From Planktomarina sp. (GTDB taxonomy: Bacteria; Pseudomonadota; Alphaproteobacteria; Rhodobacterales; Rhodobacteraceae): a stretch of DNA of 64,000 bases. Below, in pieces: positions 1-8,863 of the stretch. Where the stretch lies: NCBI GenBank assembly GCA_016780825.1, contig JADHLF010000005.1:29938-93937 (forward strand), given 5' to 3'. Every line of letters starts with the position of its first letter. Within the stretch, counting starts at the first letter, position 1. Below the pieces are notes generated by a model, which was not told the origin of the DNA, did not search any database, and saw only the letters and a program-made list of their open reading frames with translations. The position numbers and the translations under genes are program-made.

Positions 1-295
1 CAATCAGCGGTCGAATCACAAGGATAAACCCGATCACCAAAACCAGCTCTAGCCAATGATTGTTCCAAAACTCAGACGGCGTTGCCTCTTGCATAGACGC
101 AATCAGTCGCCCGAAATACCAGATAAGAAAAATCTGGACCGCGGCAACAAGCGTTTGAAACAAGGCAGAAAAGCAAAATATCGTTTTGAACGGGCGCAGA
201 TAGTCACGCAAAAAGGCCGAAAGCGCGCGCGGTGGACGATTGCTGACTGGGTAGGGCTGATAGGGATCAACCAATCTTTCGAAAAATCTAAACAT
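1..295 (-). CDS. ABC exporter (fused permease/ATPase), N-terminal fragment
   Basis: Reading leftward from an ATG at 293-295, the frame stays open to the window edge and gives about 98 residues starting MFRFFERLVDPYQPYP. This opening and the following hydrophobic stretches (around residues 42-64 and 83-97) match the start of the half-size ABC exporters, with a membrane domain followed by an ATPase domain, that commonly lie downstream of the CCA-adding enzyme in Rhodobacteraceae. The ATP-binding domain would lie outside the window. The family exports lipids or drugs; the substrate cannot be told from this piece. It lies 81 bp downstream of the CCA-adding enzyme gene on the same strand, so co-transcription is plausible. 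Confidence 0.75.
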   Translation of the reverse strand, partial: MFRFFERLVDPYQPYPVSNRPPRALSAFLRDYLRPFKTIFCFSALFQTLVAAVQIFLIWYFGRLIASMQEATPSEFWNNHWLELVLVIGFILVIRPLI

Positions 296-376
296 AGCCG
301 CTTAGAATACTGCGGCCTTGTATTTTTGCAAACAAAATAATGTGGTTAAACAAACAACCCCTTGAGACAGGGCATG

Positions 377-1537
377 TCACCCAAGGCCGTCCAAATGCCC
401 CAAGATCTCATCTTTGGTGATCTGCATGTCCCGTGCAATCCAAATGTCTTGCGCGCGCTTCAAAGCCTCCCCAAGCGCTGGGCCTTGGTACTTTGGCATC
501 AAATCAGCCGCTGAAACGGGGCACATAGACTGGGCGCCGCGGCGCACTGCCTCTTGCTCCGCCTCTGTAACCCTGTGCTCCGTCCAGGCCGCACGCAGCA
601 GCCAAGACGACCAGCCCTGCGCCGCGCCCAGCGCATATCCATGCGCCAAGGCTTTTGATGTATTTTGCCCGTGATACCGCAGCGCCTCAACCTGGCGCGC
701 CTGTACGTTTGACAACCGCAAGCACTCTTGCACCGCCTCACCACCAAGACAGGCCAAGCGGCGCAGCGCATCGGGGGCATGCCCCTGCTCTAGATGCACC
801 AAAAGCGAAACTGGGCGCGCCGAGGCGCCTGGTAGAACGCGGCCCAAGATGCCAGCGGCTTCCATCGCAGCCAGCGCCGGGGCTGGGTCGGGGGCAGCCA
901 ATAGTTTGAGCAATTCAGTGCCGATCCGTTCTTTTGAAATGCGATCCAAGCCCGATTGCAAAGCCGCGCAGGCTGCAAGTGCCGGCGCATCAACCCCCTC
1001 AAGCGGATCGCCATACCACGCCCAAAACCGAAAAAACCGCAAGATGCGCAGATAGTCTTCGGTGATGCGGGCCTGCGGCTCACCGATAAAGCGCAACCGG
1101 CGCGCTTGCGCATCGGCCAGCCCCTCCAATGGGTCGATCACCTGGCCCGAGGCCTCCGCATAGAGTGCGTTCATGGTAAAATCGCGGCGTGCAGCATCGT
1201 CTTCAAGGGATGTGCCAAAGGCAACCTCAGCATGCCGACCATCGGTGGCTATATCTTTGCGAAATGTGGTGATTTCATAAGATTTTCCGCCGAGCACAAA
1301 GGTCAATGTTCCATGATCTGCACCGGTGTCTATAACCTTTATTCCCCGGGCTTGAGCAATCCGCCGCATCTGATCTGGCACGGCGTCACTGGTCAAATCA
1401 ATATCGGTTGCCGCAACGCCCATGACCGCATTGCGAATACAGCCACCGACATAAAATAACCGCGCGCCGGACTCCTCAAAAGCCTCAAAAAGCGGTGCTA
1501 GGATAGAGATATCAAGCCTGTTGGGGTCAATCTTCAT
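377..1537 (-). CDS. cca: CCA tRNA nucleotidyltransferase
   Basis: 386-residue class II nucleotidyltransferase that adds or repairs the 3' CCA end of tRNA, in the cytoplasm. The head domain shows the GG-C-I-R-N loop at residues 31-36 and the metal-binding D45-x-D47 pair. An RRDFTMNALY motif (family motif B region) and an RILRFFRFWAWYG helix motif follow, then an alpha-helical C-terminal body. The frame is open 27 codons further upstream, but I choose the ATG at 1535-1537 because it opens next to the conserved domain and overlaps the stop of the Nudix gene by 4 bp (ATGA), a typical translational coupling. Poly(A) polymerase (pcnB) shares the fold; alphaproteobacteria normally carry the CCA enzyme in this context. 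Confidence 0.88.
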   Translation of the reverse strand: MKIDPNRLDISILAPLFEAFEESGARLFYVGGCIRNAVMGVAATDIDLTSDAVPDQMRRIAQARGIKVIDTGADHGTLTFVLGGKSYEITTFRKDIATDGRHAEVAFGTSLEDDAARRDFTMNALYAEASGQVIDPLEGLADAQARRLRFIGEPQARITEDYLRILRFFRFWAWYGDPLEGVDAPALAACAALQSGLDRISKERIGTELLKLLAAPDPAPALAAMEAAGILGRVLPGASARPVSLLVHLEQGHAPDALRRLACLGGEAVQECLRLSNVQARQVEALRYHGQNTSKALAHGYALGAAQGWSSWLLRAAWTEHRVTEAEQEAVRRGAQSMCPVSAADLMPKYQGPALGEALKRAQDIWIARDMQITKDEILGHLDGLG

Positions 1538-2130
1538 AGCAGGTCCATCCGATCGGCCAAGCCGCGCAATATCCGCGCAGTCGCGCCCCAGATGTAATAG
1601 GGCCCGTAAGGGACACAATAATAAGAGCGCCTCTGTCCGCGCCAGATCCGCGACTGAACTTGAAAATTCTGCGCCGTCACCACATGAGACAAGGGCACTT
1701 CAAACACCTCCGCCACCTCGCCCGGATCCGCCTTGACCACCCAAGGCGTTCTGATCCAGCCGATGGTTGGAATGACGTTGAACCCCGTCACGGTTTCATG
1801 CGCAGGCAATTGCCCTAAGATCTGTACCAAGGATGGATCAAGCCCGGTCTCCTCATGCGCTTCGCGCAATGCTGTGGCGGAAATATCCGCATCACCCGCA
1901 TCGCGTTTGCCACCGGGAAAGGCAATCTGTCCGGGATGGGATGACAAATGCGCCGCGCGTTTGGTTAGGACCACATGCACGCCAGAGGGCCGTTCAATCA
2001 AGGGCACCAAAACACCGGCCTCTGTCATTGCCGGCCCGCGCCCCGCCGCCCCCGGATTAAGATCGAAATCCGACGAGGCACCGCCCGGCCGCGCCAAGGC
2101 GCGAAGAATATCAGCGCGTTGCGGAATCAT
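1534..2130 (-). CDS. Nudix hydrolase, CoA pyrophosphatase type
   Basis: 198-residue Nudix hydrolase of the CoA/acyl-CoA pyrophosphatase group (NudL/Nudt7-like), predicted to cleave the diphosphate of coenzyme A. The CoA-specific motif is seen as LTKRAAHLSSHPGQIAFPGG (residues 55-74), directly followed by the Nudix box with REAHEETG at residues 89-96; the first acidic position of the box is Asp rather than Glu, as often in this subgroup. I place the start at the ATG 2128-2130, which leaves a 20-bp overlap with the hslO gene upstream. A start 30 codons earlier is open but lies deep inside hslO. It overlaps cca by 4 bp, forming hslO-nudix-cca in one transcript. Confidence 0.85.
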   Translation of the reverse strand: MIPQRADILRALARPGGASSDFDLNPGAAGRGPAMTEAGVLVPLIERPSGVHVVLTKRAAHLSSHPGQIAFPGGKRDAGDADISATALREAHEETGLDPSLVQILGQLPAHETVTGFNVIPTIGWIRTPWVVKADPGEVAEVFEVPLSHVVTAQNFQVQSRIWRGQRRSYYCVPYGPYYIWGATARILRGLADRMDLL

Positions 2131-3121
2131 TTTCAATGGGTGTTTTGGCCTCAAATCCAAGCGTGTCGGGATCAAAGCTGTAATGCGCACCGCAAAACTG
2201 GCAATCGGCGGTGACTTCATTGTCCTGTGTCGTCATATGCGCGATGTCTTTGGCCGAATAGATCGACAGGCTTTGACGCACACGATCAGCCGAACAGGTA
2301 CAGCCAAAGGTCACCGGCTGCGTGTCATAGACCCGCGGTTGCTCTTCATGAAACAAACGAAGCAGCAATTGCGTCGGCTCAATGGATGGTCCGACCAGCT
2401 CAAGCTGATCCACTGTGTCGAGCAATATATTCGCCCGGTTCCAATTTTCGCTCCCATCTGAATCCAAAAGATCCGCTGCCGATAGCAAACCCTCTTCGCC
2501 CTGTGGCTCTTCTGAGGTCACATGCGAGCCCGCCGGAGGCATATGTTGCAGCATCACGCCGCCCGCGCGCCATCCAGCGGTGCCATCCGCCTCCTGCGAA
2601 TACCCAAATGCCAAAGCAAAGCGGGTCGGTATTTGTTCCGATTGCGCAAAATAGGCCTCTGCACAGGCCGAAAGAGACGGCCCCGCAATCGGCGTGATCC
2701 CTTGGTAGGGCTGCATATCCTGACCTTGATCAATCAAAATGGCGAAATACCCATTGCCAATTTGTTCAAAGCCGGGCGCTTGTGTATCCAGAGTCTCAGC
2801 ATCATAGCTTGCATAGGCCCGGATACGCGCAGGCGCGCCATCTTCTGTCGGGCCATAGTAGTCAGTTGCAATCAAGCGCACCGCACCGCTGCCGCGCACT
2901 TGAAGCGAAAGTTTCCAGCGCAGCTTAATGCTTTCGCCAATCAAAGCCGTGAGCAAAGCCATCTCGGCCACAAGCGCCTCAACCACAGACGGATAATCAT
3001 GCTGCGCGAGCACCTGGTCCAATACGCCATCAAGCCGCGCCACACGGCCACGGATATCGGATGCGTCCAATTGAAACGGCAAAACCGTATCATCCCAACT
3101 CATTTTTGCAGTTTGTGTCAT
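2111..3121 (-). CDS. hslO: Hsp33 redox-regulated chaperone
   Basis: 336-residue cytoplasmic holdase that is switched on by oxidative unfolding. The N-terminal core domain is followed by the C-terminal zinc centre: a C-T-C pair in FGCTCSADRV and a C-Q-F-C pair near the C-terminus. These are the four cysteines that hold zinc in the reduced state and form disulfides under bleach or peroxide stress. The protein is slightly longer than the roughly 290-residue E. coli form because of an extra acidic segment around residues 200-225. It heads the leftward cluster with the CoA Nudix hydrolase and cca. Confidence 0.93.
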   Translation of the reverse strand: MTQTAKMSWDDTVLPFQLDASDIRGRVARLDGVLDQVLAQHDYPSVVEALVAEMALLTALIGESIKLRWKLSLQVRGSGAVRLIATDYYGPTEDGAPARIRAYASYDAETLDTQAPGFEQIGNGYFAILIDQGQDMQPYQGITPIAGPSLSACAEAYFAQSEQIPTRFALAFGYSQEADGTAGWRAGGVMLQHMPPAGSHVTSEEPQGEEGLLSAADLLDSDGSENWNRANILLDTVDQLELVGPSIEPTQLLLRLFHEEQPRVYDTQPVTFGCTCSADRVRQSLSIYSAKDIAHMTTQDNEVTADCQFCGAHYSFDPDTLGFEAKTPIENDSATR

Positions 3122-3201
3122 GATAGCTTTCCATAGATTGGCCTTGCCTTAAACTGTCCATATAAGCGCGTCTAGGCTCACACCAAGTTTTGGAGAGAAG
3201 A

Positions 3202-3642
3202 TTGCTACGTTTTGGCACCACACCAGATCCCCATCGCCGCTATCGGCGGCGCCCCGGCGCCTATGCAATTTTGCCTTATAAAGGCGGAATTTTGGCCACC
3301 TATCAAGGGGGGCTAAACCAAGAATATCAACTGCCTGGCGGCGGTGTAGATCCAGGCGAATCACCCCTACAGGCGTTGCGTCGTGAGGTATTTGAAGAGA
3401 CCGGTTGGTGCATCACGCAGCCCCGGATGTTTTTTCGCTTTAAAATCTTCAGCTTTATGGAGGACTACGATCTTTGGGCAGAGAAGATTTGCACGATCTA
3501 TGTCGCACGCCCCGTGTATCGGAAATCGGCCCCCTCGGAACCTGACCATCATCCAGTCATTTTGCCGATCGATGCAGCCTTAAGCCATCTGGCCAGCGAC
3601 GGCGATCGTCAGGCCGTCGCACAATTTTTCGGCAAGGGCTGA
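3202..3642 (+). CDS. Nudix hydrolase, unknown substrate
   Basis: 146-residue Nudix protein whose box reads GGGVDPGESPLQALRREV followed by FEETG, so all catalytic residues (G-x5-E-x7-R-E-x2-E-E-x-G) are present. The substrate is unknown; it may act in nucleotide-pool cleaning. No ATG sits at the start of the domain. A TTG at 3202 preceded by GGAGAG (3192-3197) is the best initiation site; an in-frame TTG at 3190 would add four residues but lacks a Shine-Dalgarno sequence. It is divergent from hslO with an 80-bp gap and converges on ilvA, 8 bp away. Confidence 0.78.
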   Translation: MLRFGTTPDPHRRYRRRPGAYAILPYKGGILATYQGGLNQEYQLPGGGVDPGESPLQALRREVFEETGWCITQPRMFFRFKIFSFMEDYDLWAEKICTIYVARPVYRKSAPSEPDHHPVILPIDAALSHLASDGDRQAVAQFFGKG

Positions 3643-3650
3643 CCCAAGTC

Positions 3651-4886
3651 TTAGATAATCAAATCCACCATCGCCTCATCTCCGGTGATGTCGCGGATTG
3701 ACATTCCAGCCGCCTGGAGTCGTTCGGAGAACAGTGCAAAATTCTCTGACTTTGAGGTTTCAATTCCAAGCAAAACAGTTCCGAAGTTGCGCGCTGATTT
3801 TTTGAGATATTCAAATCGCGCAATATCATCATCCGGCCCTAAGAGAGCCAGAAAATCCTTAAGCGCTCCGGGTCGCTGCGGCAGGCGCAGGATAAAATAT
3901 TTCTTCACACCGGCATAGCGCTGGGCCCGCTCTTTCACCTCGGGCAATCTTTCAAAATCAAAATTGCCCCCCGAGGACACGCAGACGACAGTTTTGCCTT
4001 TAATTTTGTCTTTTAGATCCTTCAGAGCGTCCACAGCCAAAGCCCCTGCGGGCTCCAAAACGATGCCTTCAGTATTCAGCATATCCAAAATCGTGGTGCA
4101 AATTCGGTCTTCTGAAATATCCAAAACATGATCCGCATCAACACCTTTTAAAGCGGCAAAGGTATTCACGCCCATCTTTGCCACCGCCGCCCCATCAACA
4201 AAAGTATCCACCTGAGCGAGGGCGACAGGGGCGCCGGCCTGAACCGCCGCGGCCAGGCTTTTGCCCCCAGACGGCTCCACATAAAAAATTTCTGTCTCGG
4301 GCGCGCGCTCTGACAACAAACGCCGCGCAGAAGACGACAGGCCACCGCCGCCCACCGGCACCACAAAAACATCTGGAGCGCGGCCCAATTGTTCGAGCAT
4401 CTCATAGGTGACCGTCGCCTGCCCCTCAATCACATCGGGATCATCAAATGGCGACAGGAAATGCCCGCCAACATCGGCACAATAGGCTTGGCTGGCGCGC
4501 AGAGTATCGTCAAAATAATCACCCACCAATCGCACCTGCACCCACTCACCCCCAAACAGTCGGGTTTTGCGAATTTTTTGCTCCGGTGTGGTGACCGGCA
4601 TGAAAATCACACCTTTTTTCTGCAAATGCCGGCACACATAGGCGACGCCCTGAGCATGATTGCCGGCGCTGGCGCAGACAAACACCTCCTTATCCGCCTG
4701 CTTGCCCATGGCATTAAACGCACCGCGCAGCTTATAAGAACGCACTGGCGACAAATCCTCTCGCTTCAACCAAATATCCGCATCATAGACATTCGAAAGA
4801 TGATCATTGCGCTGCAGCGGTGTTTCGGGAAACAACGCGCGCATGCGTTTGGTGGCCTCAGCGGCTTGGTTGCTAAAATCTGTCAT
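3651..4886 (-). CDS. ilvA: Threonine ammonia-lyase (threonine dehydratase)
   Basis: 411-residue PLP enzyme that deaminates L-threonine to 2-oxobutanoate, the first step of isoleucine synthesis. The PLP lysine is K52 in VRSYKLRGA, the substrate loop is CASAGNHAQGVA, and the phosphate-binding glycine loop is VGGGGLSS. The C-terminal part (from about residue 330, PQRPGALKDFL) is a single ACT-like regulatory domain. This is therefore the shorter, one-ACT form rather than the roughly 510-residue two-ACT form, and isoleucine feedback is likely but not proven. It is divergent from argG; 161 bp separate the two starts. Confidence 0.92.
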   Translation of the reverse strand: MTDFSNQAAEATKRMRALFPETPLQRNDHLSNVYDADIWLKREDLSPVRSYKLRGAFNAMGKQADKEVFVCASAGNHAQGVAYVCRHLQKKGVIFMPVTTPEQKIRKTRLFGGEWVQVRLVGDYFDDTLRASQAYCADVGGHFLSPFDDPDVIEGQATVTYEMLEQLGRAPDVFVVPVGGGGLSSSARRLLSERAPETEIFYVEPSGGKSLAAAVQAGAPVALAQVDTFVDGAAVAKMGVNTFAALKGVDADHVLDISEDRICTTILDMLNTEGIVLEPAGALAVDALKDLKDKIKGKTVVCVSSGGNFDFERLPEVKERAQRYAGVKKYFILRLPQRPGALKDFLALLGPDDDIARFEYLKKSARNFGTVLLGIETSKSENFALFSERLQAAGMSIRDITGDEAMVDLII

Positions 4887-5047
4887 GACAGATTAGTGGC
4901 TCAAACTGTGAAATTGCGCAAGCAATGAGGCCCTTTGCGGATTATGCCACGGGCTTCACAAAATCGCGCCGCACCAACTTGCCGCGCAAACAAAAACCAT
5001 ATACCTCCGCGCCGACCACACTTTGCCATATTTGGATTGGAAAACGC

Positions 5048-6265
5048 ATGTCAGCCCCTAAAAAAGTTGTCCTGGCCTATTCGGGCGGATTAGACACCTC
5101 GATCATCCTCAAATGGTTGCAGACCGAATATGGCTGCGAAGTGGTGACATTCACGGCAGATTTGGGTCAAGGTGAAGAGCTTGAACCCGCCCGCGCCAAA
5201 GCCGAACTGATGGGCGCCGCCTCAATCTATATCGAGGATGTACGCGAAGAGTTTGTCCGCGATTTTGTCTTCCCCATGTTCCGAGCCAATGCGCTTTATG
5301 AGGGCCTATACCTGCTGGGCACCTCCATTGCCCGCCCTTTGATTTCCAAGCGCCTGGTTGAGATTGCAAAGCTCGAAGGCGCCGATGCCGTCGCCCATGG
5401 TGCGACCGGCAAGGGCAATGACCAAGTGCGGTTTGAGCTGGCCGCCTACGCATTGAACCCCGATATCAAAGTCATTGCCCCCTGGCGCGAATGGGATCTT
5501 ACAAGCCGTACCAAGCTGATCGATTTTGCCGAGAAAAACCAAATTCCAATCGCCAAAGACAAACGCGGCGAGGCACCGTTTAGTGTCGATGCCAATCTGC
5601 TGCACACCTCTTCGGAAGGTAAAGTCTTGGAAGACCCCGCCGTTGAGGCGCCCGATTACGTCTATCAACGCACCGTCAATCCCGAGGATGCACCAGATAC
5701 GCCTGAATATATTGAGATTGGCTTTCGGGCCGGCGATGCCGTCTCCATCAATGGCGTTGATATGTCGCCTGCAACAATTTTGACCGAGTTAAACCGGCTC
5801 GGCGGTCAGCATGGCATTGGCCGGCTTGATTTGGTGGAAGGTCGCTTTGTCGGCATGAAATCCCGTGGCATTTACGAAACCCCAGGCGGCACCTTGCTGC
5901 TGGAGGCACATCGCGCCATTGAGTCCATCACCTTGGATCGCGGCGCGGCTCATCTCAAAGACGAATTGATGCCAAAATATGCCGAGTTGATTTACAATGG
6001 CTTTTGGTTCAGCCCAGAGCGCGAAATGCTTCAGGCGTTGATTGACAAGTCCCAAGAACATGTCACCGGAACCGTGCGTTTGAAGCTCTACAAAGGCCTT
6101 GCCCGCACAGTGGGCCGTTGGTCAGATTACAGCCTGTATTCTGAAGCGCATGTCACCTTTGAAGATGATGCGGGCGCCTACGATCAAAAAGATGCCGCTG
6201 GCTTTATCCAGCTCAATGCCCTGCGCCTCAAACTTTTGGCAGCGCGTAAAAATCGGATCCGCTGA
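5048..6265 (+). CDS. argG: Argininosuccinate synthase
   Basis: 405-residue cytoplasmic enzyme that joins citrulline and aspartate with ATP cleavage in arginine biosynthesis. The PP-motif AYSGGLDTS lies at residues 10-18, and [14 protein letters not shown] and [10 protein letters not shown] are family signatures. The frame is open 41 codons upstream (to 4925) but that extension is basic and low in conservation, so the ATG at 5048 is preferred. Length matches the family (about 400-410). It is a monocistronic gene between divergent ilvA and the convergent sulfotransferase gene. Confidence 0.95.
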   Translation: MSAPKKVVLAYSGGLDTSIILKWLQTEYGCEVVTFTADLGQGEELEPARAKAELMGAASIYIEDVREEFVRDFVFPMFRANALYEGLYLLGTSIARPLISKRLVEIAKLEGADAVAHGATGKGNDQVRFELAAYALNPDIKVIAPWREWDLTSRTKLIDFAEKNQIPIAKDKRGEAPFSVDANLLHTSSEGKVLEDPAVEAPDYVYQRTVNPEDAPDTPEYIEIGFRAGDAVSINGVDMSPATILTELNRLGGQHGIGRLDLVEGRFVGMKSRGIYETPGGTLLLEAHRAIESITLDRGAAHLKDELMPKYAELIYNGFWFSPEREMLQALIDKSQEHVTGTVRLKLYKGLARTVGRWSDYSLYSEAHVTFEDDAGAYDQKDAAGFIQLNALRLKLLAARKNRIR

Positions 6266-6282
6266 TCCACGCGTGCGGGCGA

Positions 6283-6993
6283 TTATTTGGCGGCTTGCAG
6301 CTGCTGATAAATCGCCTGCGCTTCTTGCCATAGCCCCTCATAGGCAGCATCAATCCTTGGCGCGGGTCCCGGCGCGGGTCCAAATCCCGTTGAGCGATGC
6401 ACCGCATCATACCAATGGGCCGCCCAAATGCCATCCTGCGCCCGTGGCCCGGCAGGCCAGTGCAGCATCAAAGGGTCAAAGGCAATTTCGAGCCGCGCAC
6501 AGAGCGCCATAAGCGCAGCTTTCGGATCTGCCAAGACATCGTCACTGTCGATCACAATCGGCACTTGGCCCAGCTCCAAACACTGTTCAAAAATTTTCTT
6601 TTGTTGCAAAAAACCAAGGTCGTAGAGGCTAACAGCGGCACGCTTGCGGGCATAGCTGGCGATCACCCGCGCGGGATCACGAATGAGAAACACATTGCGC
6701 AGCTGCGCCAGCAGATCCATCGGGAAATGCTCTAGCATATGATGGGTCATGTGTTTTTGATACCAAATCGCGGCACCGCCGGGCACAGGGCCTGACAGCT
6801 CGGCACTCACCTGCACAGGATCACAAACCATGCTTGCCATTATCTCCATCCGCATCGGGTGGTCCGCATTGGAATGATGAAGATAGGCACCATAAAACGG
6901 CTCATCGACAACCTGCGTATCTGCCCGATTGCCGAAGGAATACATCATCGCTGTCGACAGGTTGCGCGGACCTGACCACATTGCGATCTTCAT
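6283..6993 (-). CDS. Sulfotransferase-like protein
   Basis: 236-residue P-loop sulfotransferase fold protein. The N-terminal MWSGPRNLSTAMMYSF contains the 5'-phosphosulfate-binding-loop-like segment, and VFLIRDPARVIASY matches the 3'-phosphate-binding motif (R-D-P-x-x-V/A) of PAPS enzymes. The acceptor is unknown. Its ATG overlaps the end of the class IV aminotransferase by 4 bp (6990-6993), so the two are almost certainly translated together and may act on the same metabolite. True PAPS use is not certain: this subfamily is often annotated only by fold. Confidence 0.75.
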   Translation of the reverse strand: MKIAMWSGPRNLSTAMMYSFGNRADTQVVDEPFYGAYLHHSNADHPMRMEIMASMVCDPVQVSAELSGPVPGGAAIWYQKHMTHHMLEHFPMDLLAQLRNVFLIRDPARVIASYARKRAAVSLYDLGFLQQKKIFEQCLELGQVPIVIDSDDVLADPKAALMALCARLEIAFDPLMLHWPAGPRAQDGIWAAHWYDAVHRSTGFGPAPGPAPRIDAAYEGLWQEAQAIYQQLQAAK

Positions 6994-7898
6994 GCGCAGA
7001 CCTGTGCGATGAGGTCCTGATAAAGCCCACGAATGCGGCGGGTGACTGGCCCCATGTCACCGTCACCAATGCGGCGGCCATCAATCTCGATCACAGGGGT
7101 TTGCGCACCAAAGGTTCCGGTCAAAAAGGCCTCCTGCGCGCCATAGGTGTCCACCAAGCTGAAATTGCGCTCGAACACTGGGATATCATGACCGCGGCAT
7201 AGATCGATGACCTTTTGCCGGGTGATGCCATTCATACAGTAATCTCCCGTGCTGGTCCAAACCGCGCCATCACGCACAATAAAAAAGTTGCAGGCATTGG
7301 TGGTGTTCACAAACCCATGCACATCTAACATCAAGGCCTCATCCGAACCGGCCTTTTGAGCGGCAATACAGGCCAAAATACAGTTGAGTTTAGAATGCGA
7401 ATTTAATTTTGGGTCCTGCGTCATCGGCAGGCCTCGCATATGCGGCACTGTAGCAAGACGAATACCACGGGGAAGGCTGGGCTTTGAATGTTCCATGATA
7501 ATGGTAAATGTGGGGCCAGATTGTGACAGGTCTGGATGCTGAAACGGGCGGATCTTCACACCCCGTGTGACCATAAGCCGAGCGTGCGCATCGCTCTGCA
7601 TCCCATTGGCCGCCTGCGTGTCGCGCAGAGCCTGCTCCACCCCATCGCGATCCATACCAATATCAATATCCACAGCCTTCGCCGCCTCAAACAATCGGTT
7701 CAGATGCTCATTCATAAAGGCCCATGTGCCATTATAAAGGCGCAACCCCTCCCAAACCCCATCCCCAAGCATAAACCCGCTGTCATACACGCTGACCAAG
7801 GCCCGCTCTTTGGGCAGCAATTGTCCATTGAGGTAAATCAAAATATCTTCATTGCGGGCATCTTCCGCAGCTTGGTGGGTTGTTACATGATCTGTCAT
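6990..7898 (-). CDS. Class IV aminotransferase (BCAT / D-amino acid transaminase fold)
   Basis: 302-residue PLP-dependent fold-type IV transaminase. Visible signatures are DGVWEGLRLYNGTWAFM near the N-terminus, the lysine in NSHSKLNCILA that would hold PLP (around residue 170), and EALMLDVHGFVNTTNACNFF, the conserved phosphate-cup region. The family includes branched-chain aminotransferase (IlvE), D-alanine aminotransferase and aminodeoxychorismate lyase; the sequence alone does not choose between them. The 4-bp overlap with a sulfotransferase-like gene is unusual for a plain IlvE and argues for a dedicated amino acid conversion. Confidence 0.8.
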   Translation of the reverse strand: MTDHVTTHQAAEDARNEDILIYLNGQLLPKERALVSVYDSGFMLGDGVWEGLRLYNGTWAFMNEHLNRLFEAAKAVDIDIGMDRDGVEQALRDTQAANGMQSDAHARLMVTRGVKIRPFQHPDLSQSGPTFTIIMEHSKPSLPRGIRLATVPHMRGLPMTQDPKLNSHSKLNCILACIAAQKAGSDEALMLDVHGFVNTTNACNFFIVRDGAVWTSTGDYCMNGITRQKVIDLCRGHDIPVFERNFSLVDTYGAQEAFLTGTFGAQTPVIEIDGRRIGDGDMGPVTRRIRGLYQDLIAQVCA

Positions 7899-7987
7899 AT
7901 CTCAAGCCTAGGCTGAGAGACTTTTCGAGCCAAGAGGGAAAACTCACAAGACAGGACGAAACACGGCAAGAGGCTCACGCCCACCTC

Positions 7988-8863
7988 TCATCGGGCGAAT
8001 GCCATCACCTCTTGCAGGCTTGGAATGGCATCCGCTGTGCCGGCGCGTGTAACCTTGAGGGCTGCGGCGCGGTTCGCATAGCTTAAGGCCGTTTGGGGAT
8101 CTTCGCCCAATGACAATCGCCCAATAAAATAACCGCAGAACGTGTCGCCCGCTCCGGTTGTATCCACGGGGATGACGGGAATTCCTGCAACCTCAAACAG
8201 CTGATCGGCGGAAAAATCATGATAGGCGGCACCCTTTGCGCCATAGGTGATGAGCATGCCCTCAAGCCCAAGATCGGCTAAACTGGAGATGCGCAGAGCC
8301 TGTTGGAGTGCTTTCACCTCATGTTCATTCGCGCATAAAATATTCACGAAGGGCAAAACCTCTTCCACAGCCTTCGCCTCGAAGGGGGCCGCAGAATAGA
8401 TCACACGCGCGCCTTGAGCGCGGGCCAGGCGGGCCGCATGAACTTGGTGGGCGGTTTCATTTTGCATCACCAGCCAATCCCCCGCACGGATCGGGGCCAA
8501 CCATTGGGCGATCTGCGCTTCACTCATCGCCGTATTGGCTCCCGAATAGAGCGTGATGGCGTTTTCACCATCGGCGGCCACAGTGATGATGGCGTGACCA
8601 GAGGCACAGGACAGCCGCGCAATGGCATCATCTGCCACACCCAAAGCGACAAGCCGCTCAAGCAACCAATCCCCATCGCGGCCAACTGCTCCCACATGCA
8701 CCACATCCGCACCCGCTTGAACCATGGCCACAGATTGATTGGCGCCCTTGCCACCCAAGCCTTGATCTAAACCTGTCGCCGCAAGGGTTTCCCCAGGCGC
8801 CGGAATATGAGGCACCTGATAGAAGTAATCGGCATTGATAGAGCCGAAATTATAGACCGTCAT
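7988..8863 (-). CDS. rbsK: PfkB-family sugar kinase (ribokinase-like)
   Basis: 291-residue carbohydrate kinase. The N-terminal PfkB signature GLGGKGANQSVAMVQAGA (about residues 35-52) and the C-terminal signature DTTGAGDTFCGYFIG with the catalytic Asp (GAGD) are both intact. Ribose is the likely substrate because the GGKGANQ motif is typical of ribokinases, but adenosine or other sugars remain possible. Its start overlaps the end of maeB by 4 bp. No ribose transporter lies in the window. Confidence 0.8.
   Translation of the reverse strand: MTVYNFGSINADYFYQVPHIPAPGETLAATGLDQGLGGKGANQSVAMVQAGADVVHVGAVGRDGDWLLERLVALGVADDAIARLSCASGHAIITVAADGENAITLYSGANTAMSEAQIAQWLAPIRAGDWLVMQNETAHQVHAARLARAQGARVIYSAAPFEAKAVEEVLPFVNILCANEHEVKALQQALRISSLADLGLEGMLITYGAKGAAYHDFSADQLFEVAGIPVIPVDTTGAGDTFCGYFIGRLSLGEDPQTALSYANRAAALKVTRAGTADAIPSLQEVMAFAR

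Noticed and set aside
56..340. 94-codon basic frame on the plus strand at the left edge
   Set aside because: It is antisense to the ABC exporter start on the minus strand, which has a recognisable family N-terminus.
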